DNA of 64,000 bases from Frankia canadensis (GCF_900197875.1 NZ_FZMO01000223.1:1-64000); one strand, 5' to 3'. Shown: positions 17,319 through 26,636, counted from the first letter of the stretch. Numbers and translations: made by a program. Notes: generated from the letters alone by a model not told the origin.

Positions 17319-18941
17319 ATGCTGGCGGACGTGGCAGGTAACCCCTCGGAACCGGTGGACGGCCCCCGGCAGCCGGCCGCCGGTGCGCAACCGGTGTCAG
17401 AGCAGGCACCGGAGCCGGCGCCAGGGCGGGCACCGTCCGCGCGCCGGGAGGCCGCGGATCGGGAGGAGACGCCCGACGGGGACAGCCCGGCCGCCCGGCG
17501 GCGACGGGTAGCCCGCGGCCGGGCCACGCACCGGGGGGTGCGCACGCCCGCGCTGGGCACCGCCGCCCCTGGCCAGCTGCCGCCCACCGACGACTTCCCG
17601 GACCAGCGCATCCCGAAGCTCGACAACACCGGCGGGACGAGCGAGGAGGTCGTGCGCCGGGTCGAACTGTCCAGCGGGATGCTGGCCTCCCGCGCGGCGG
17701 CCCGGATGGTGGAGGTTCTGCCGTGGTTCCCCACCATGTCGGCGAGCCATCGGGCCGGGATCCAGCTGGTGGTGCAGGCCGGCATCTCCTCGTTCGTCGA
17801 GTGGTGCCGGCGGCCGGAGCACGCGCGGGAGCTGTCGGAGGACGTCTTCCGGGTGGCGCCGCGCGAGCTCGTGCGGGCGGTGACCTTCCGGCGCCTGGTC
17901 GATCTGGTCCGGGTCGCGGTGGAGGCGATCGAGGCCGAGGTGCCCAACCTGGCCGGACCGGATCAGGAGCAGCACCTGCTCGCGGACGTGCTGCGCTACT
18001 CCCGCGACATCGCGTTCGCCGGCGCCGTCGTGTACGCGCGCGCCGCCGAGGAGCGCGGCGCCTGGGATGCCCGGCTGGAGGCACTGGTCGTCGACCACGT
18101 GGTGCGCGGCGAGGTCGACCGGGCGCTGCCGTCCCGGGCGGCGGCGGTGGGCTGGCGCAATCCACCCGCCGTCACGGTGATCGTCGGGCGCGCCGGCAGC
18201 GACGCGCCGGAGGTCGTGGTCGACGAGGCGCACCGGCTGGCCCGCATCGCCGGCCTGGAGGTGCTCGCCGGCGTGCACCACGACCGACTGGTGATGGTCG
18301 TCGGCGGCAACTTCGCGCTCTCGGGGGAGGACATCGGCCGCCCCGACGACGCCACCCCGGCAGCCGCGACCGCTGCCGCCGGCGGCGACGACGACGAGGG
18401 CCGCTCGGCCGCCGCGCCCGCCGACGACCGCCGTGGTGCCGGGCCGGGTGAGGTGCGCACCTCCCTGGACGCGGCCCGCGCGCTGATGCCGGCCTGCGGG
18501 CCGGGCCCGGTGGTCGTCGGCCCCGTGGTCCCCGATCTGACCGGCGCGCCGCGCGCCGCCCGCATCGCGCTCGCGGCGACCGACGTGGTGGCCGCCTGGC
18601 CGGCGGCTCCCCGCCCGGTCCGCGCCCGGGCCCTGCTGGCAGAGCTGGCGCTGGCCGGCGACGCCGACGCCCGCCGGGCGCTGGTCCAAGAGGTGTACGT
18701 GCCCCTTCGGGACGCCGGCACCCCGCTGTTGGAGACCGCCGGGGCGTACCTTGATTTCGGCTCGTCGCTGGAGGCGACCGCCCGGGCGCTGTATCTGCAC
18801 ACGAACACCGTGCGCTACCGCCTCCGCAAGGCCGCCGAGGTCTGCGGGCTCGATCCGGCGGACCACCGGGAGCGCTTCATCCTCCATGTGGCGCTCGTCC
18901 TCGGACGGCTGGACGGTACGTTATCTACAGGTAAATCTTGA
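17319..18941 (+). CDS. fasR: FasR-type regulator of fatty-acid synthesis (PucR-like C-terminal HTH)
   Basis: 540 residues. A disordered Pro/Ala/Arg-rich N-terminus (about 110) precedes a conserved regulator core. The C-terminal helix-turn-helix has LYLHTNTVRYRLRKAAEVCGLDP (about residues 490-512), typical of PucR/CdaR-family regulators. In Streptomyces the homologous FasR is encoded directly upstream of fabD-fabH-acpP-fabF and activates that operon; the order here is identical. An acidic/Ala-rich insertion (GGDDDEGRSAAAP) interrupts the middle. Start is uncertain between ATG 17319 and GTG 17331. Confidence 0.88.
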   Translation: MLADVAGNPSEPVDGPRQPAAGAQPVSEQAPEPAPGRAPSARREAADREETPDGDSPAARRRRVARGRATHRGVRTPALGTAAPGQLPPTDDFPDQRIPKLDNTGGTSEEVVRRVELSSGMLASRAAARMVEVLPWFPTMSASHRAGIQLVVQAGISSFVEWCRRPEHARELSEDVFRVAPRELVRAVTFRRLVDLVRVAVEAIEAEVPNLAGPDQEQHLLADVLRYSRDIAFAGAVVYARAAEERGAWDARLEALVVDHVVRGEVDRALPSRAAAVGWRNPPAVTVIVGRAGSDAPEVVVDEAHRLARIAGLEVLAGVHHDRLVMVVGGNFALSGEDIGRPDDATPAAATAAAGGDDDEGRSAAAPADDRRGAGPGEVRTSLDAARALMPACGPGPVVVGPVVPDLTGAPRAARIALAATDVVAAWPAAPRPVRARALLAELALAGDADARRALVQEVYVPLRDAGTPLLETAGAYLDFGSSLEATARALYLHTNTVRYRLRKAAEVCGLDPADHRERFILHVALVLGRLDGTLSTGKS

Positions 18942-19072
18942 TCGACTTTATCGCTCCGAAGTCGCTCAACCCCGATGCGAGACCGGTCACATCCAGCGAC
19001 TTCGCTGGCCAGTCAGTCGAATTCCGGTCGATACGCACAGCAGGAACAAACACACGGTGACCAAGGATCGGT

Positions 19073-19089
19073 TTGTAGGCCACCTACAA
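19073..19089. promoter_or_regulatory. Inverted repeat in the fabD promoter region
   Basis: TTGTAGG-CCA-CCTACAA is a perfect 7-bp palindrome 69 nt before the fabD start, in the 216-bp gap after fasR. It is a natural candidate for the FasR (or another fatty-acid regulator) site. No experimental motif was available to compare. Confidence 0.5.
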
Positions 19090-19157
19090 CTCCGGGTCGA
19101 CACATCGGTGAGTGGCCGCCAGCGACAGGGAGACCTCCCGAAGGGTTAGGTAGTCAC

Positions 19158-20171
19158 GTGCTCGCGATCCTCGCACCCGGCCAGGGTGCCCAGACGCCCG
19201 GACAGCTTCGCGCATGGCGCGCTCTCCCCGGGGCCGAGGACAGGCTGCGCTGGTTCTCCGCCGCGGCCGGCATCGACCTGTTGGACGTCGGCTGCGAGGC
19301 GCCCGCCGAGACGATCCGGGACACGGCGATCGCCCAGCCCCTGATCGTGGCAAGCGGTCTGATCGCCGCCGAGCAGCTCGGGCTGCCGGTGACCGCACCC
19401 GTCGGGACCGCGTCTCTCGTCCTGGCCGGGCACAGCGTCGGGGAGATCACCGCCGCGGTGCTCACCGGCGTGCTGTCCGCCGAGGAGGCCCTGGTCCTGG
19501 TGGCGCTGCGGGGCCGCGCGATGGCCGACGCCTCGGCGCGGGCCGCGACCGGGATGACCGCGCTGCTCGGCGGGGACGCCGAGGCCGTGGCCGCCCGACT
19601 GGCCGAACTCGACCTGACCGCGGCGAACCGCAACGGCGCCGGCCAGATCGTCGCCGCCGGCACCGCGGCGGATCTCGCCCGGCTCGCGGCGGAACCGCCG
19701 GCCGGCGTCCGGCTGCGGCCGCTGTCCGTCGCCGGTGCCTTCCACACCCACCACATGGCTCCCGCCCGCGACGCGCTGGCGGCCGTCGCCGGCGGCATCC
19801 GCCCGGCCGCGCCGCTGGTGACCACGCTGTCGAACGCCGACGGCGCCCGGATCGACGAGCCGGCCGAGCTCCTGCGCCGGCTGGTCGCCCAGGTCGCCGC
19901 GCCGGTGCGCTGGGACCTGTGTCTCGCGACGCTGCGGGAGCTCGGCGTCAGCGCGGTCATCGAGCTACCGCCGGCCGGCACCCTCGCCGGTATCGCCCGC
20001 CGCGAGCTGCCCGGCACCAAGATCCTCCCGGTCAAGAGCCCGGACGACCTGCCCGCCGCCCGGGAGCTGATCGCCGAGCACCTCGACGCCGAGGTCCTGC
20101 GCCGTCCACCGGCCGGGCCGGCCCAGCGAAGGCCGGCCGATGACGAGACCCTCGTCGGGGCCCAGGCATGA
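19158..20171 (+). CDS. fabD: Malonyl-CoA:ACP transacylase
   Basis: Transfers malonyl from CoA to acyl carrier protein, the entry step of type II fatty-acid synthesis. 337 residues: PGQGAQ near the N-terminus, nucleophile Ser in GHSVGE (about residue 95), catalytic His in GAFHTHHM. GTG 19158 is the only start that puts the LAILAPGQGAQ strand at the N-terminus. The stop overlaps the fabH start by 4 nt (ATGA). About 35 extra Pro/Ala-rich residues follow the domain. Confidence 0.95.
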   Translation: MLAILAPGQGAQTPGQLRAWRALPGAEDRLRWFSAAAGIDLLDVGCEAPAETIRDTAIAQPLIVASGLIAAEQLGLPVTAPVGTASLVLAGHSVGEITAAVLTGVLSAEEALVLVALRGRAMADASARAATGMTALLGGDAEAVAARLAELDLTAANRNGAGQIVAAGTAADLARLAAEPPAGVRLRPLSVAGAFHTHHMAPARDALAAVAGGIRPAAPLVTTLSNADGARIDEPAELLRRLVAQVAAPVRWDLCLATLRELGVSAVIELPPAGTLAGIARRELPGTKILPVKSPDDLPAARELIAEHLDAEVLRRPPAGPAQRRPADDETLVGAQA

Positions 20172-21112
20172 GCGCCACGGGTGCGAGGCTCCTCGGCCTC
20201 GGCGTCTACCGCCCAGCGCGGGTCGTGACCAACGACGAGATCGCGCAGCGAGTCGACACGTCGGACGAGTGGATCCGGTCCCGCACCGGCATCGCGACGC
20301 GGCGGATCGCCGACGACGAGGAGACCACCGTCGCCATGGGCACGGTGGCCGCGGAGAAGGCACTCGCCTCCGCGGGCCTGACGGCCGACGCGATGGACCT
20401 GGTGATCAGCGCCACGTGCACGTCGCCGTCGCAGATCCCCGGGGCCGGGCCGCAGATCGCCCACCGGGTCGGCGCTGGCCGGGCCGGGGCGTTCGACCTC
20501 AACGGCGCCTGCGCCGGCTTCAGCTACGCGGTCTCGGTGGCCGCCGACATGGTGCGCGCCGGCAGCGTGCGGCACGTCCTGGTGGTGGCCAGCGAACGAC
20601 TCTCCGACTACACCGACTGGGACGATCGCGGTACCTGCATCCTGCTCGCCGACGGCGCGGGAGCGACCGTGGTGGGCCCCGCGGAGACCGACGAGATCGG
20701 GCCGGCTGTCTGGGGCCACGACGGCTCGCGGCCGGAGGTCATCCGCGTGGCCGGCTATGGCGACAACATGTTCCGCATGGAGGGCCAGGCCGTCTTCCGG
20801 TGGGCCATCTCCCTGGTGCCGATGGTGCGGCAGATCTGCGAGCGGGCCGGCGTGGCGCCGGCGGAGCTCGCGGGTATCGTTCCGCACCAGGCCAACCTGC
20901 GGATCGTCGAGGCACTCGCCACGGGCATCGGCGCCACGAACGCCGTCATCGCCCGTGACGTCGTCGACTCGGGCAACACCTCCGCCGCGAGTATTCCGCT
21001 GGGACTCGCCCGGCTGGTCGACGCCGGCGAGATCCGCCGCGGCGACCCCGTGCTGCTGTTCGGCTTCGGCGCCGGGCTGACCTACTGCGGTCAGGTCGTG
21101 CGCTGCCCGTGA
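20168..21112 (+). CDS. fabH: 3-oxoacyl-ACP synthase III
   Basis: Condenses a starter acyl-CoA with malonyl-ACP. 314 residues with the Cys-His-Asn triad: Cys in NGACAGFSY, His in GIVPHQANLRI, Asn in DSGNTSAASIPL. The RTGIATR loop is the usual CoA contact. Actinobacterial FabH often takes branched starters. Coupled to fabD by ATGA overlap; acpP follows after 109 nt. Confidence 0.96.
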   Translation: MSATGARLLGLGVYRPARVVTNDEIAQRVDTSDEWIRSRTGIATRRIADDEETTVAMGTVAAEKALASAGLTADAMDLVISATCTSPSQIPGAGPQIAHRVGAGRAGAFDLNGACAGFSYAVSVAADMVRAGSVRHVLVVASERLSDYTDWDDRGTCILLADGAGATVVGPAETDEIGPAVWGHDGSRPEVIRVAGYGDNMFRMEGQAVFRWAISLVPMVRQICERAGVAPAELAGIVPHQANLRIVEALATGIGATNAVIARDVVDSGNTSAASIPLGLARLVDAGEIRRGDPVLLFGFGAGLTYCGQVVRCP

Positions 21113-21221
21113 CCATCTCTCCCCTGCCCCCGGTGCCAGCATCCCGGCGAAGGCCCACCGCGGTCGCCTGACCGCGCGCGGCATCCCCATCACCCGCTCA
21201 GCTCCCACAGGAGGAAGCACA

Positions 21222-21467
21222 GTGTCCCAGGACATCCTCGCCGGTCTCGCCGCCATCCTCGAAGAGGTCGCGGGCGTCGACCCGGCTGACGTCACCGCCG
21301 AGAAGACCTTCATCGACGACCTGGACGTGGACTCGCTGTCCATGGTCGAGGTGGTCGTCGCGGCCGAGGAGAAGTTCTCGGTCAAGATCCCGGACGACGA
21401 CGTGAAGTCGCTCAAGACCGTCGGCGACGCGGTGTCGTACATCCAGCGGGCAGGCGTGGCCGCGTGA
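21222..21467 (+). CDS. acpP: Acyl carrier protein
   Basis: 81 residues, acidic. The phosphopantetheine Ser is in DSLSMVEVV (Ser 38). GTG start with a strong AGGAGGAAG about 6 nt upstream, the best ribosome-binding site in this operon, as expected for a very abundant protein. The stop overlaps the fabF GTG (GTGA). Confidence 0.97.
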   Translation: MSQDILAGLAAILEEVAGVDPADVTAEKTFIDDLDVDSLSMVEVVVAAEEKFSVKIPDDDVKSLKTVGDAVSYIQRAGVAA

Positions 21468-22690
21468 CCACGACCCCCAGGCAGGTTGTCGTCACCGGCC
21501 TCGGGGCAATCACTCCCCTCGGTGGCGATGTCGCCACGACGTGGGAGGGGCTGCTCTCCGGCCGCTCCGGCGTTCGGCGGATCACCGAGGACTGGATCGA
21601 GCAACTCCCGGTTCACATCGCCGCTCCCCTCGCGGTCGAGCCCCCGCTCGGCCGCGTGGAGGCCCGGACCCTCGACCGCAGCCAGCAGATGGCACTGGTC
21701 GCCGCGCGGGAGGCATGGGCGGACGCCGGCTCGCCCGAGGTCGACCAGGAACGCCTCGCGGCCTGTGTGGCGTCCGGGATCGGCGGGGTGATCACCCTTC
21801 TCACCCAGCACGACGTGCTGCGGGAGAAGGGCCCCCGGCGGGTCTCGCCGCACCTGGTGCCCATGCTCATGCCCAACGGCCCGGCGAGCACCGTGGGCCT
21901 GGCGTTCGGCGCGAAGGCCGGCGTGCACGCGCCGGTGAGCGCCTGCGCCTCCGGTTCGGAGGCGATCGCCCTCGCGCTGGACATCATCCGCGCCGGCCGC
22001 GCCGACGTGGTGATCGCCGGCGGCACCGAGGCGGCCATCGCAGCACTTCCGATCGCCGGTTTCGCGCAGATGCAGGCGCTGTCCCGCCGCAACGACACGC
22101 CGGAGACGGCCTCCCGCCCGTTCGACAAGGCGCGCGACGGCTTCGTGCTCGGCGAGGGCGCGGCGATCCTGGTCCTCGAGGCCGCCGAGCACGCCGCCGC
22201 CCGCGGCGCGCGGGTGCACGGCGTGCTGGCCGGCGCCGGAATCAGCTCGGACGCCTACCACGTCGCCGCGCCCGACCCGAGCGGCGCCGGCGCGGCGCGG
22301 GCCGTACGAGCGGCCCTGCGCTCCGCCTCCCTGGAGGCGACGGACATCATCCACATCAATGCCCACGCCACCTCGACGCCGGCGGGGGACCTGGCGGAGG
22401 CGGTGGCACTGCGCGACGCGCTCGGCGACCACCTCGACGAGGTCGTGGTGACGTCGACGAAGTCGATGACCGGCCACCTGCTCGGTGCCGCCGGTGCGCT
22501 GGAGGCCGTGGCCAGCATCCTCGCGCTGCGCGGGCGCGTCGTCCCGGCTACCCGCAACCTCGACGCGCTCGACGACGAGATCGCGCTCGATGTCGCGGTG
22601 GTCGACAACCGCACGATCGGCACGGGCGCGGCCCTGTCGAACTCGTTCGGGTTCGGCGGCCACGACGTGTGCCTGGCCTTCACCTCCTGA
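21464..22690 (+). CDS. fabF: 3-oxoacyl-ACP synthase II
   Basis: Elongating ketosynthase, 408 residues, with the Cys-His-His triad: Cys in SACASGSEAI, His in NAHATSTPAGD, His in MTGHLLGAAGA. The C-terminal NSFGFGGHDVCL loop is intact. Starts inside the acpP stop codon (GTGA), so translation is coupled. Confidence 0.96.
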   Translation: MTTTPRQVVVTGLGAITPLGGDVATTWEGLLSGRSGVRRITEDWIEQLPVHIAAPLAVEPPLGRVEARTLDRSQQMALVAAREAWADAGSPEVDQERLAACVASGIGGVITLLTQHDVLREKGPRRVSPHLVPMLMPNGPASTVGLAFGAKAGVHAPVSACASGSEAIALALDIIRAGRADVVIAGGTEAAIAALPIAGFAQMQALSRRNDTPETASRPFDKARDGFVLGEGAAILVLEAAEHAAARGARVHGVLAGAGISSDAYHVAAPDPSGAGAARAVRAALRSASLEATDIIHINAHATSTPAGDLAEAVALRDALGDHLDEVVVTSTKSMTGHLLGAAGALEAVASILALRGRVVPATRNLDALDDEIALDVAVVDNRTIGTGAALSNSFGFGGHDVCLAFTS

Positions 22691-23041
22691 CGGCCCAGGC
22701 GGCCGGGCGGCGCACGCCGCCCGGCACCAGCCCCGACCCGGCCCACCGGCCGGACACCGGCTGCGCACGACACCGGTACGGGTGGCACCCGGACGCACCC
22801 GCGCCAATCGGCACCATGGCACTACAAGTGCTGTACACCACAGCAGTGAACCGCTAGGAACGTCACCAACACACCGCCGTGACGCCGGCCGCCCCACCGC
22901 CGCCACGGCCGCGCCCGCAACCATGGCGGGTGCCCGTGGTCGCCGGACCGGGTCGCGGTCGGAAGTCGGCGCGCCCCCTCGGGGGACGCGTACAAACCCC
23001 CGCCGATCCAGTCCGACGCCGTTCAGGCAAGGAGACGCACG
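22691..23041 (+). other. Intergenic region between fabF and accD
   Basis: 351 bp without a gene. It holds a short imperfect inverted repeat around 22829-22849 (GCTGT, 5 nt, ACAGC, extended with one mismatch) preceded by CTACAA, a hexamer also in the fabD operator candidate. A GC-rich stretch follows and CAAGGAGACGC lies just before the accD GTG. accD may therefore have its own promoter under related control. Confidence 0.5.
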
Positions 23042-24445
23042 GTGAGTCTGTCCACACTCGACCGAGTCGACCCGCGCACGCCCGAGGCTCGGCTCGCCCG
23101 GTTCTTCGACAACGACACCCTGTCCCTGTTCGCCGCTGCCGACACGTCCGGGGTCGTCGCAGGTCAGGGCCTCGTCGACGGCAACGAGGTCGTCGCCTTC
23201 GCGACCGATCCGACCATCCAGGGCGGCGCGATGGGGCGCGACGGCTGCGCCCGCATCGTCCACGCCATCGAGTCGGCCGTCCGGCTGGGCTGCCCGGTGG
23301 TCGGCATCTGGCACTCCGGTGGGGCTCGCCTGCAGGAAGGTGTCGCCTCGCTCGACGGAGTCGGCCGGATCTTCGCCGCGACTGTGCGCGCCTCCGGCCG
23401 CGTCCCCCAGCTCTCGCTGGTCCTCGGTGCCGCCGCCGGCGGTGCCGCCTACGGCCCGGCGCTGACCGACATCGTCATCATGGGCCCCGAGGCGAAGGTC
23501 TTCGTGACCGGCCCGGACGTGGTTCGCTCGGTCACCGGCGAGGAGTGCACCGCCGACAGCCTCGGCGGCCCCGAGGTGCACTCCAAGCGCAGCGGCGTCG
23601 TGCACGTGACGTGCGACTCCGAGGACGCCGCGATGGAGCGGACCCGGGCGATCACGGTGCTGCTCGCCGACCAGCGCGACATCGGCCAGGTCGCCAGCCG
23701 CGAGCTCGCCGAACTGCTGCCGGAGAACCCGCGGCGCGCCTACGACGTGCGCCCGCTGGTGAACGCCGTCCTCGACGAGGAGGGCATCGAGCTGCACCCG
23801 AAGTGGGCGCCGAACATCGTCACGTCGCTCGGCCGCCTCGGCGGGCGCACCGTCGGCGTCGTCGCGAACAACCCGCTGCGGCGCGGCGGCTGCCTCGACG
23901 CGACCTCCGCGGAGAAGGCGTCCCGCTTCGTGCGCATGTGCGACTCGTTCGGCGTGCCGCTCGTCGTCCTGGTGGACGTGCCCGGCTACCTGCCTGGCGT
24001 CGGCCAGGAGTGGGAGGGCGTCGTGCGCCGCGGAGCGAAGCTGCTCTACGCGTTCGCGGAGTGCAGCGTCCCGCGGGTGACCGTGGTGACCCGCAAGGCG
24101 TACGGCGGCGCGTACATCGCGATGAACGCCAGCTCGCTGGGCGCCACCGCCGTCTTCGCCTGGCCGACCGCGCAGGTCGCCGTCATGGGCGCGGAGGCGG
24201 CCGTCGGCATCCTGCACCGCCGCAAGCTCGCCGAGGTGCCGGCACAGCGCCGGCCCAGCGTCCTCGCGGAGCTGACCGAGGAGCACATCCGCACCGTCGG
24301 CGGCATCGACCGTGCGGTGGAGCTCGGCGTGGTCGACGCCGTCGTCACCCCAGCCGCGACCCGCGCCGCCGTCGCCTCGGCGCTCGCCGGCGCGCTCGCC
24401 GAGGCCCGCCCGCACAAGAACGTCCACGGCAACATCCCGCTGTAG
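23042..24445 (+). CDS. accD: Acyl-CoA carboxylase beta (carboxyltransferase) subunit
   Basis: 467 residues with N- and C-terminal carboxyltransferase domains. Acyl-CoA/oxyanion-hole glycines are seen in HSGGARLQEG, GAAAGGAAYGPALTD and RKAYGGAYIAMNA. It joins with a biotinylated alpha subunit, not encoded here, to make malonyl-CoA (or methylmalonyl-CoA). Position after fabF parallels AccD6 behind the FAS-II genes in mycobacteria, suggesting it supplies malonyl-CoA to this pathway; that assignment is by context. GTG start with AAGGAG 9 nt upstream. A GC-rich hairpin follows. Confidence 0.93.
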   Translation: MSLSTLDRVDPRTPEARLARFFDNDTLSLFAAADTSGVVAGQGLVDGNEVVAFATDPTIQGGAMGRDGCARIVHAIESAVRLGCPVVGIWHSGGARLQEGVASLDGVGRIFAATVRASGRVPQLSLVLGAAAGGAAYGPALTDIVIMGPEAKVFVTGPDVVRSVTGEECTADSLGGPEVHSKRSGVVHVTCDSEDAAMERTRAITVLLADQRDIGQVASRELAELLPENPRRAYDVRPLVNAVLDEEGIELHPKWAPNIVTSLGRLGGRTVGVVANNPLRRGGCLDATSAEKASRFVRMCDSFGVPLVVLVDVPGYLPGVGQEWEGVVRRGAKLLYAFAECSVPRVTVVTRKAYGGAYIAMNASSLGATAVFAWPTAQVAVMGAEAAVGILHRRKLAEVPAQRRPSVLAELTEEHIRTVGGIDRAVELGVVDAVVTPAATRAAVASALAGALAEARPHKNVHGNIPL

Positions 24446-24489
24446 CCGCAACCACCGACCCGCCGCCCGGGCGGCCTTCCACAGCCCCG

Positions 24490-24513
24490 CGCGCCCCCCG
24501 ACCCCGGGGCGCG
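24490..24513 (+). terminator. Hairpin after accD
   Basis: 8-bp stem CGCGCCCC/GGGGCGCG with 8-nt loop, 44 nt past the accD stop, in a convergent gap with the DUF222 gene. No T-run. Confidence 0.5.
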
Positions 24514-24558
24514 GCCGGGAGCCCGCCCGGGCCGGTCGCGGCGCGGCGACGGACCGCC

Positions 24559-25026
24559 TCACTCGCCCGCCAGCTGCAGCCAGGTGCGCACGACGTTGCC
24601 CATCTGCCGCGGGTTCATCCACACTGCGGCACGGGCGAAGATCGGGTCGGCGCGCAGCGCGACCTCGCGCCGCTGCGGCGTGGCCGCGGGCGCGATGGCC
24701 CGCAGGTGCTCGAAGCTGATGTTCCCGGCGCGGAAGGCCGCGCCGGAGGCGGGCAGCGCCCGCGCCGCCCGTGCCACCACGAGCGCGGTGGCCGTCGTGG
24801 GATGCACCAGCCGGCATTCCCGGCGCAGCCAGGCGGCCGCCGAGCGCGCGCCGTCGAGCCGCCACAGCTCGCGGCGGTCGAACTCGGCGAGCAGCCGGCT
24901 CCACAGCGCGTCGGTGGCGTCCACCAGGCGGCGGACCTCGACGACCATCAATGCGACTTCCGCGTCGGGCAGCTCGTCGACATCGGGCGCGACGACCCCC
25001 GCCAGCAACGACTCGACATCGATCAC
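24559..25026 (-). CDS. Short DUF222 (13E12 repeat family) protein, no HNH domain
   Basis: 155 residues similar to the N-terminal DUF222 part of the 13E12 repeat proteins (EVRRLVDATDALWSRLLAEFDRREL, GARSAAAWLRREC, ISFEHLRAIA). Full-size family members continue with a C-terminal HNH nuclease domain. Here the frame stops right after MGNVVRTWLQLAGE, so it is a truncated or domain-only version. GTG 25026 is chosen because GGAGG lies 7 nt upstream; GTG 25068 would add 14 residues. It lies behind an SOS-type promoter. Function of DUF222 is unknown; a remnant gene is possible. Confidence 0.7.
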   Translation of the reverse strand: MIDVESLLAGVVAPDVDELPDAEVALMVVEVRRLVDATDALWSRLLAEFDRRELWRLDGARSAAAWLRRECRLVHPTTATALVVARAARALPASGAAFRAGNISFEHLRAIAPAATPQRREVALRADPIFARAAVWMNPRQMGNVVRTWLQLAGE

Positions 25027-25073
25027 GATCAGCTCCTCCCGCACCGATGCGCCGTACCGGGGCGACACATGAA

Positions 25074-25118
25074 TCGAACACCAGTTCGGATACTAGATCA
25101 CGTGAAGCCCGCTGCCAA
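25074..25118 (-). promoter_or_regulatory. SOS (LexA) box and promoter of the DUF222 gene
   Basis: On the minus strand: TTGGCA (25118-25113), a 17-nt spacer, TAGTAT (25095-25090), then directly a LexA box, TCGAAC-ACCA-GTTCGG as read on the plus strand (25074-25089). This is one base from the actinobacterial consensus TCGAAC-N4-GTTCGA. The box covers the expected transcription start, ideal for LexA repression. Confidence 0.8.
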
Positions 25119-25217
25119 CCCGCGGCTCGCCTGCGTGACCGTCCATGCTCAACGTCATCCTTAGCAAGGCGAAATAACAGTCCGCCTCCATGCGTTCCAC
25201 GTGATGGAGGTGCATGC

Positions 25218-26552
25218 ATGACCCTGCAGGCGGACGAAGCGACCCCGGTTCCCCGGACCGATACGACACCGCCGTCACCACCGACCGCCGCCGCGCCCGT
25301 CCTCATCCCCGAACCCGCCCCGGTCGCCGTCGGCGGATCCACGACCCCCCGGCCCGCACCGGGCGACGGCACGTTCGCCGCCCTGCGGATCCGCAACTTC
25401 CGCCTGTTCCTCAGCGGCCAGATCGTGTCGCTGTGCGGCACCTGGATGCAGACAATCGCGCTGGGGTGGCTCGTCCTGTCGCTCGGCGCGTCCGGCACGG
25501 CCCTCGGCCTGGTGACGGCCGCCCAGTTCCTCCCGGTGCTGCTTTTCGGCCCGTACGGTGGCCTGATCGCCGACCGGACCGACCGGCGCCAGCTGCTGAT
25601 GATCACTCAGACCGGCTCCGGGCTCGCCGCCCTCGCGCTCGGCGTGCTGGACCTGACCGGCACCGCGCGGCTGTGGATGGTGGCGGTGACCGCCGCGCTC
25701 ATCGGCCTGTGCAACGCCGTGGACAACCCGGCTCGGCAGAGCTTCGTCCAGGAGATGGTCGGCTCGGACGTTCTGCCCAACGCGATCACGCTGAACTCGG
25801 TGACGGTGAACGCGGCCCGCATCGTCGGCCCCGCCCTCGCCGGCCTGCTCATCCTCGCCGTCGGCACGGCGGGGTGCTTCCTGCTCAACGCGGCGTCGTT
25901 CGGCGCGGTGCTGATCGCCCTGCGCCGCATCGACACCGCCGCCCTGCACGCGCGGCCGATGACCCGGCGGGCACCCGGCCAGCTGCGAGAGGGCCTCCGC
26001 TACGTCTGGCGGACCCCGGCGCTGCGCGTTCCGCTGCTCATGATGCTGGTGATCGGGGCGCTGTCCTACGAGTTCCAGGTCGTGTTGCCGCTGGTCGCCC
26101 GGCACACCTTCGGGGGCACGGCGACGACCTACAGCATGCTCACGTCGGCCATGGGCGCCGGCGCGGTGGCGGGCGGGCTGCTGGTGGCGCGGCGCCGGCG
26201 CTTCGGGGTGCGCCCGCTCGGGGTGATCGCCGCCGGATTCGGCATCGTGCTGCTGGCCGCGGCCGCGGCGCCGACGCTGCCGCTGGAGATCGCGATGCTG
26301 GTGCTGGTCGGCGCGGCGAGCGTCGCGTTCATCTCCACCGGAAACGCGACCGTCCAGCTCGCCGCCGACCCGGCCATGCGCGGACGGGTGATGGCCCTGT
26401 GGTCGGTCGCGTTCCTCGGCACGACGCCGGTCGGCGGGCCCATCGCCGGCTGGGTCGCCCAGACCTTCGGGGCCCGTGCCGGCCTCATGCTCGCCGCCGG
26501 CGCCGCCCTCGCCGCGGCGGCCTACGCCCTGAGCCCCCGCCGGTCCGCCTAG
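25218..26552 (+). CDS. MFS exporter, EntS-like (MFS_3) family
   Basis: 444 residues. A Pro/Ala-rich cytoplasmic N-terminus (about 55) precedes about 12 membrane helices. The MFS loop-2/3 signature appears as GGLIADRTDRRQLLM, and GTWMQTIALGWLVLSLGASGTALGLV is typical of the enterobactin-exporter-like branch. Substrate unknown; siderophore or drug export are the usual roles. ATG 25218 has ATGGAGG 7 nt upstream. It diverges from the SOS-controlled DUF222 gene and stands alone. Confidence 0.85.
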   Translation: MTLQADEATPVPRTDTTPPSPPTAAAPVLIPEPAPVAVGGSTTPRPAPGDGTFAALRIRNFRLFLSGQIVSLCGTWMQTIALGWLVLSLGASGTALGLVTAAQFLPVLLFGPYGGLIADRTDRRQLLMITQTGSGLAALALGVLDLTGTARLWMVAVTAALIGLCNAVDNPARQSFVQEMVGSDVLPNAITLNSVTVNAARIVGPALAGLLILAVGTAGCFLLNAASFGAVLIALRRIDTAALHARPMTRRAPGQLREGLRYVWRTPALRVPLLMMLVIGALSYEFQVVLPLVARHTFGGTATTYSMLTSAMGAGAVAGGLLVARRRRFGVRPLGVIAAGFGIVLLAAAAAPTLPLEIAMLVLVGAASVAFISTGNATVQLAADPAMRGRVMALWSVAFLGTTPVGGPIAGWVAQTFGARAGLMLAAGAALAAAAYALSPRRSA

Positions 26553-26636
26553 CCCGCCCGTCCAACCGGTTTCGGCTCCGGGCCAGGCCGCATCGGGAGT
26601 TGCGATCTGTCCAGCCGCGTTCGTGAGACTCTGTCC

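Noticed and set aside
19154-25606. A 2150-codon open frame on the minus strand opposite the fatty-acid genes
   Set aside because: It is antisense to fabD, fabH, acpP, fabF and accD, which have complete motifs. Stop codons are rare in shadow frames at this GC content, and the translation is Arg/Gly/Ala-rich without domains.
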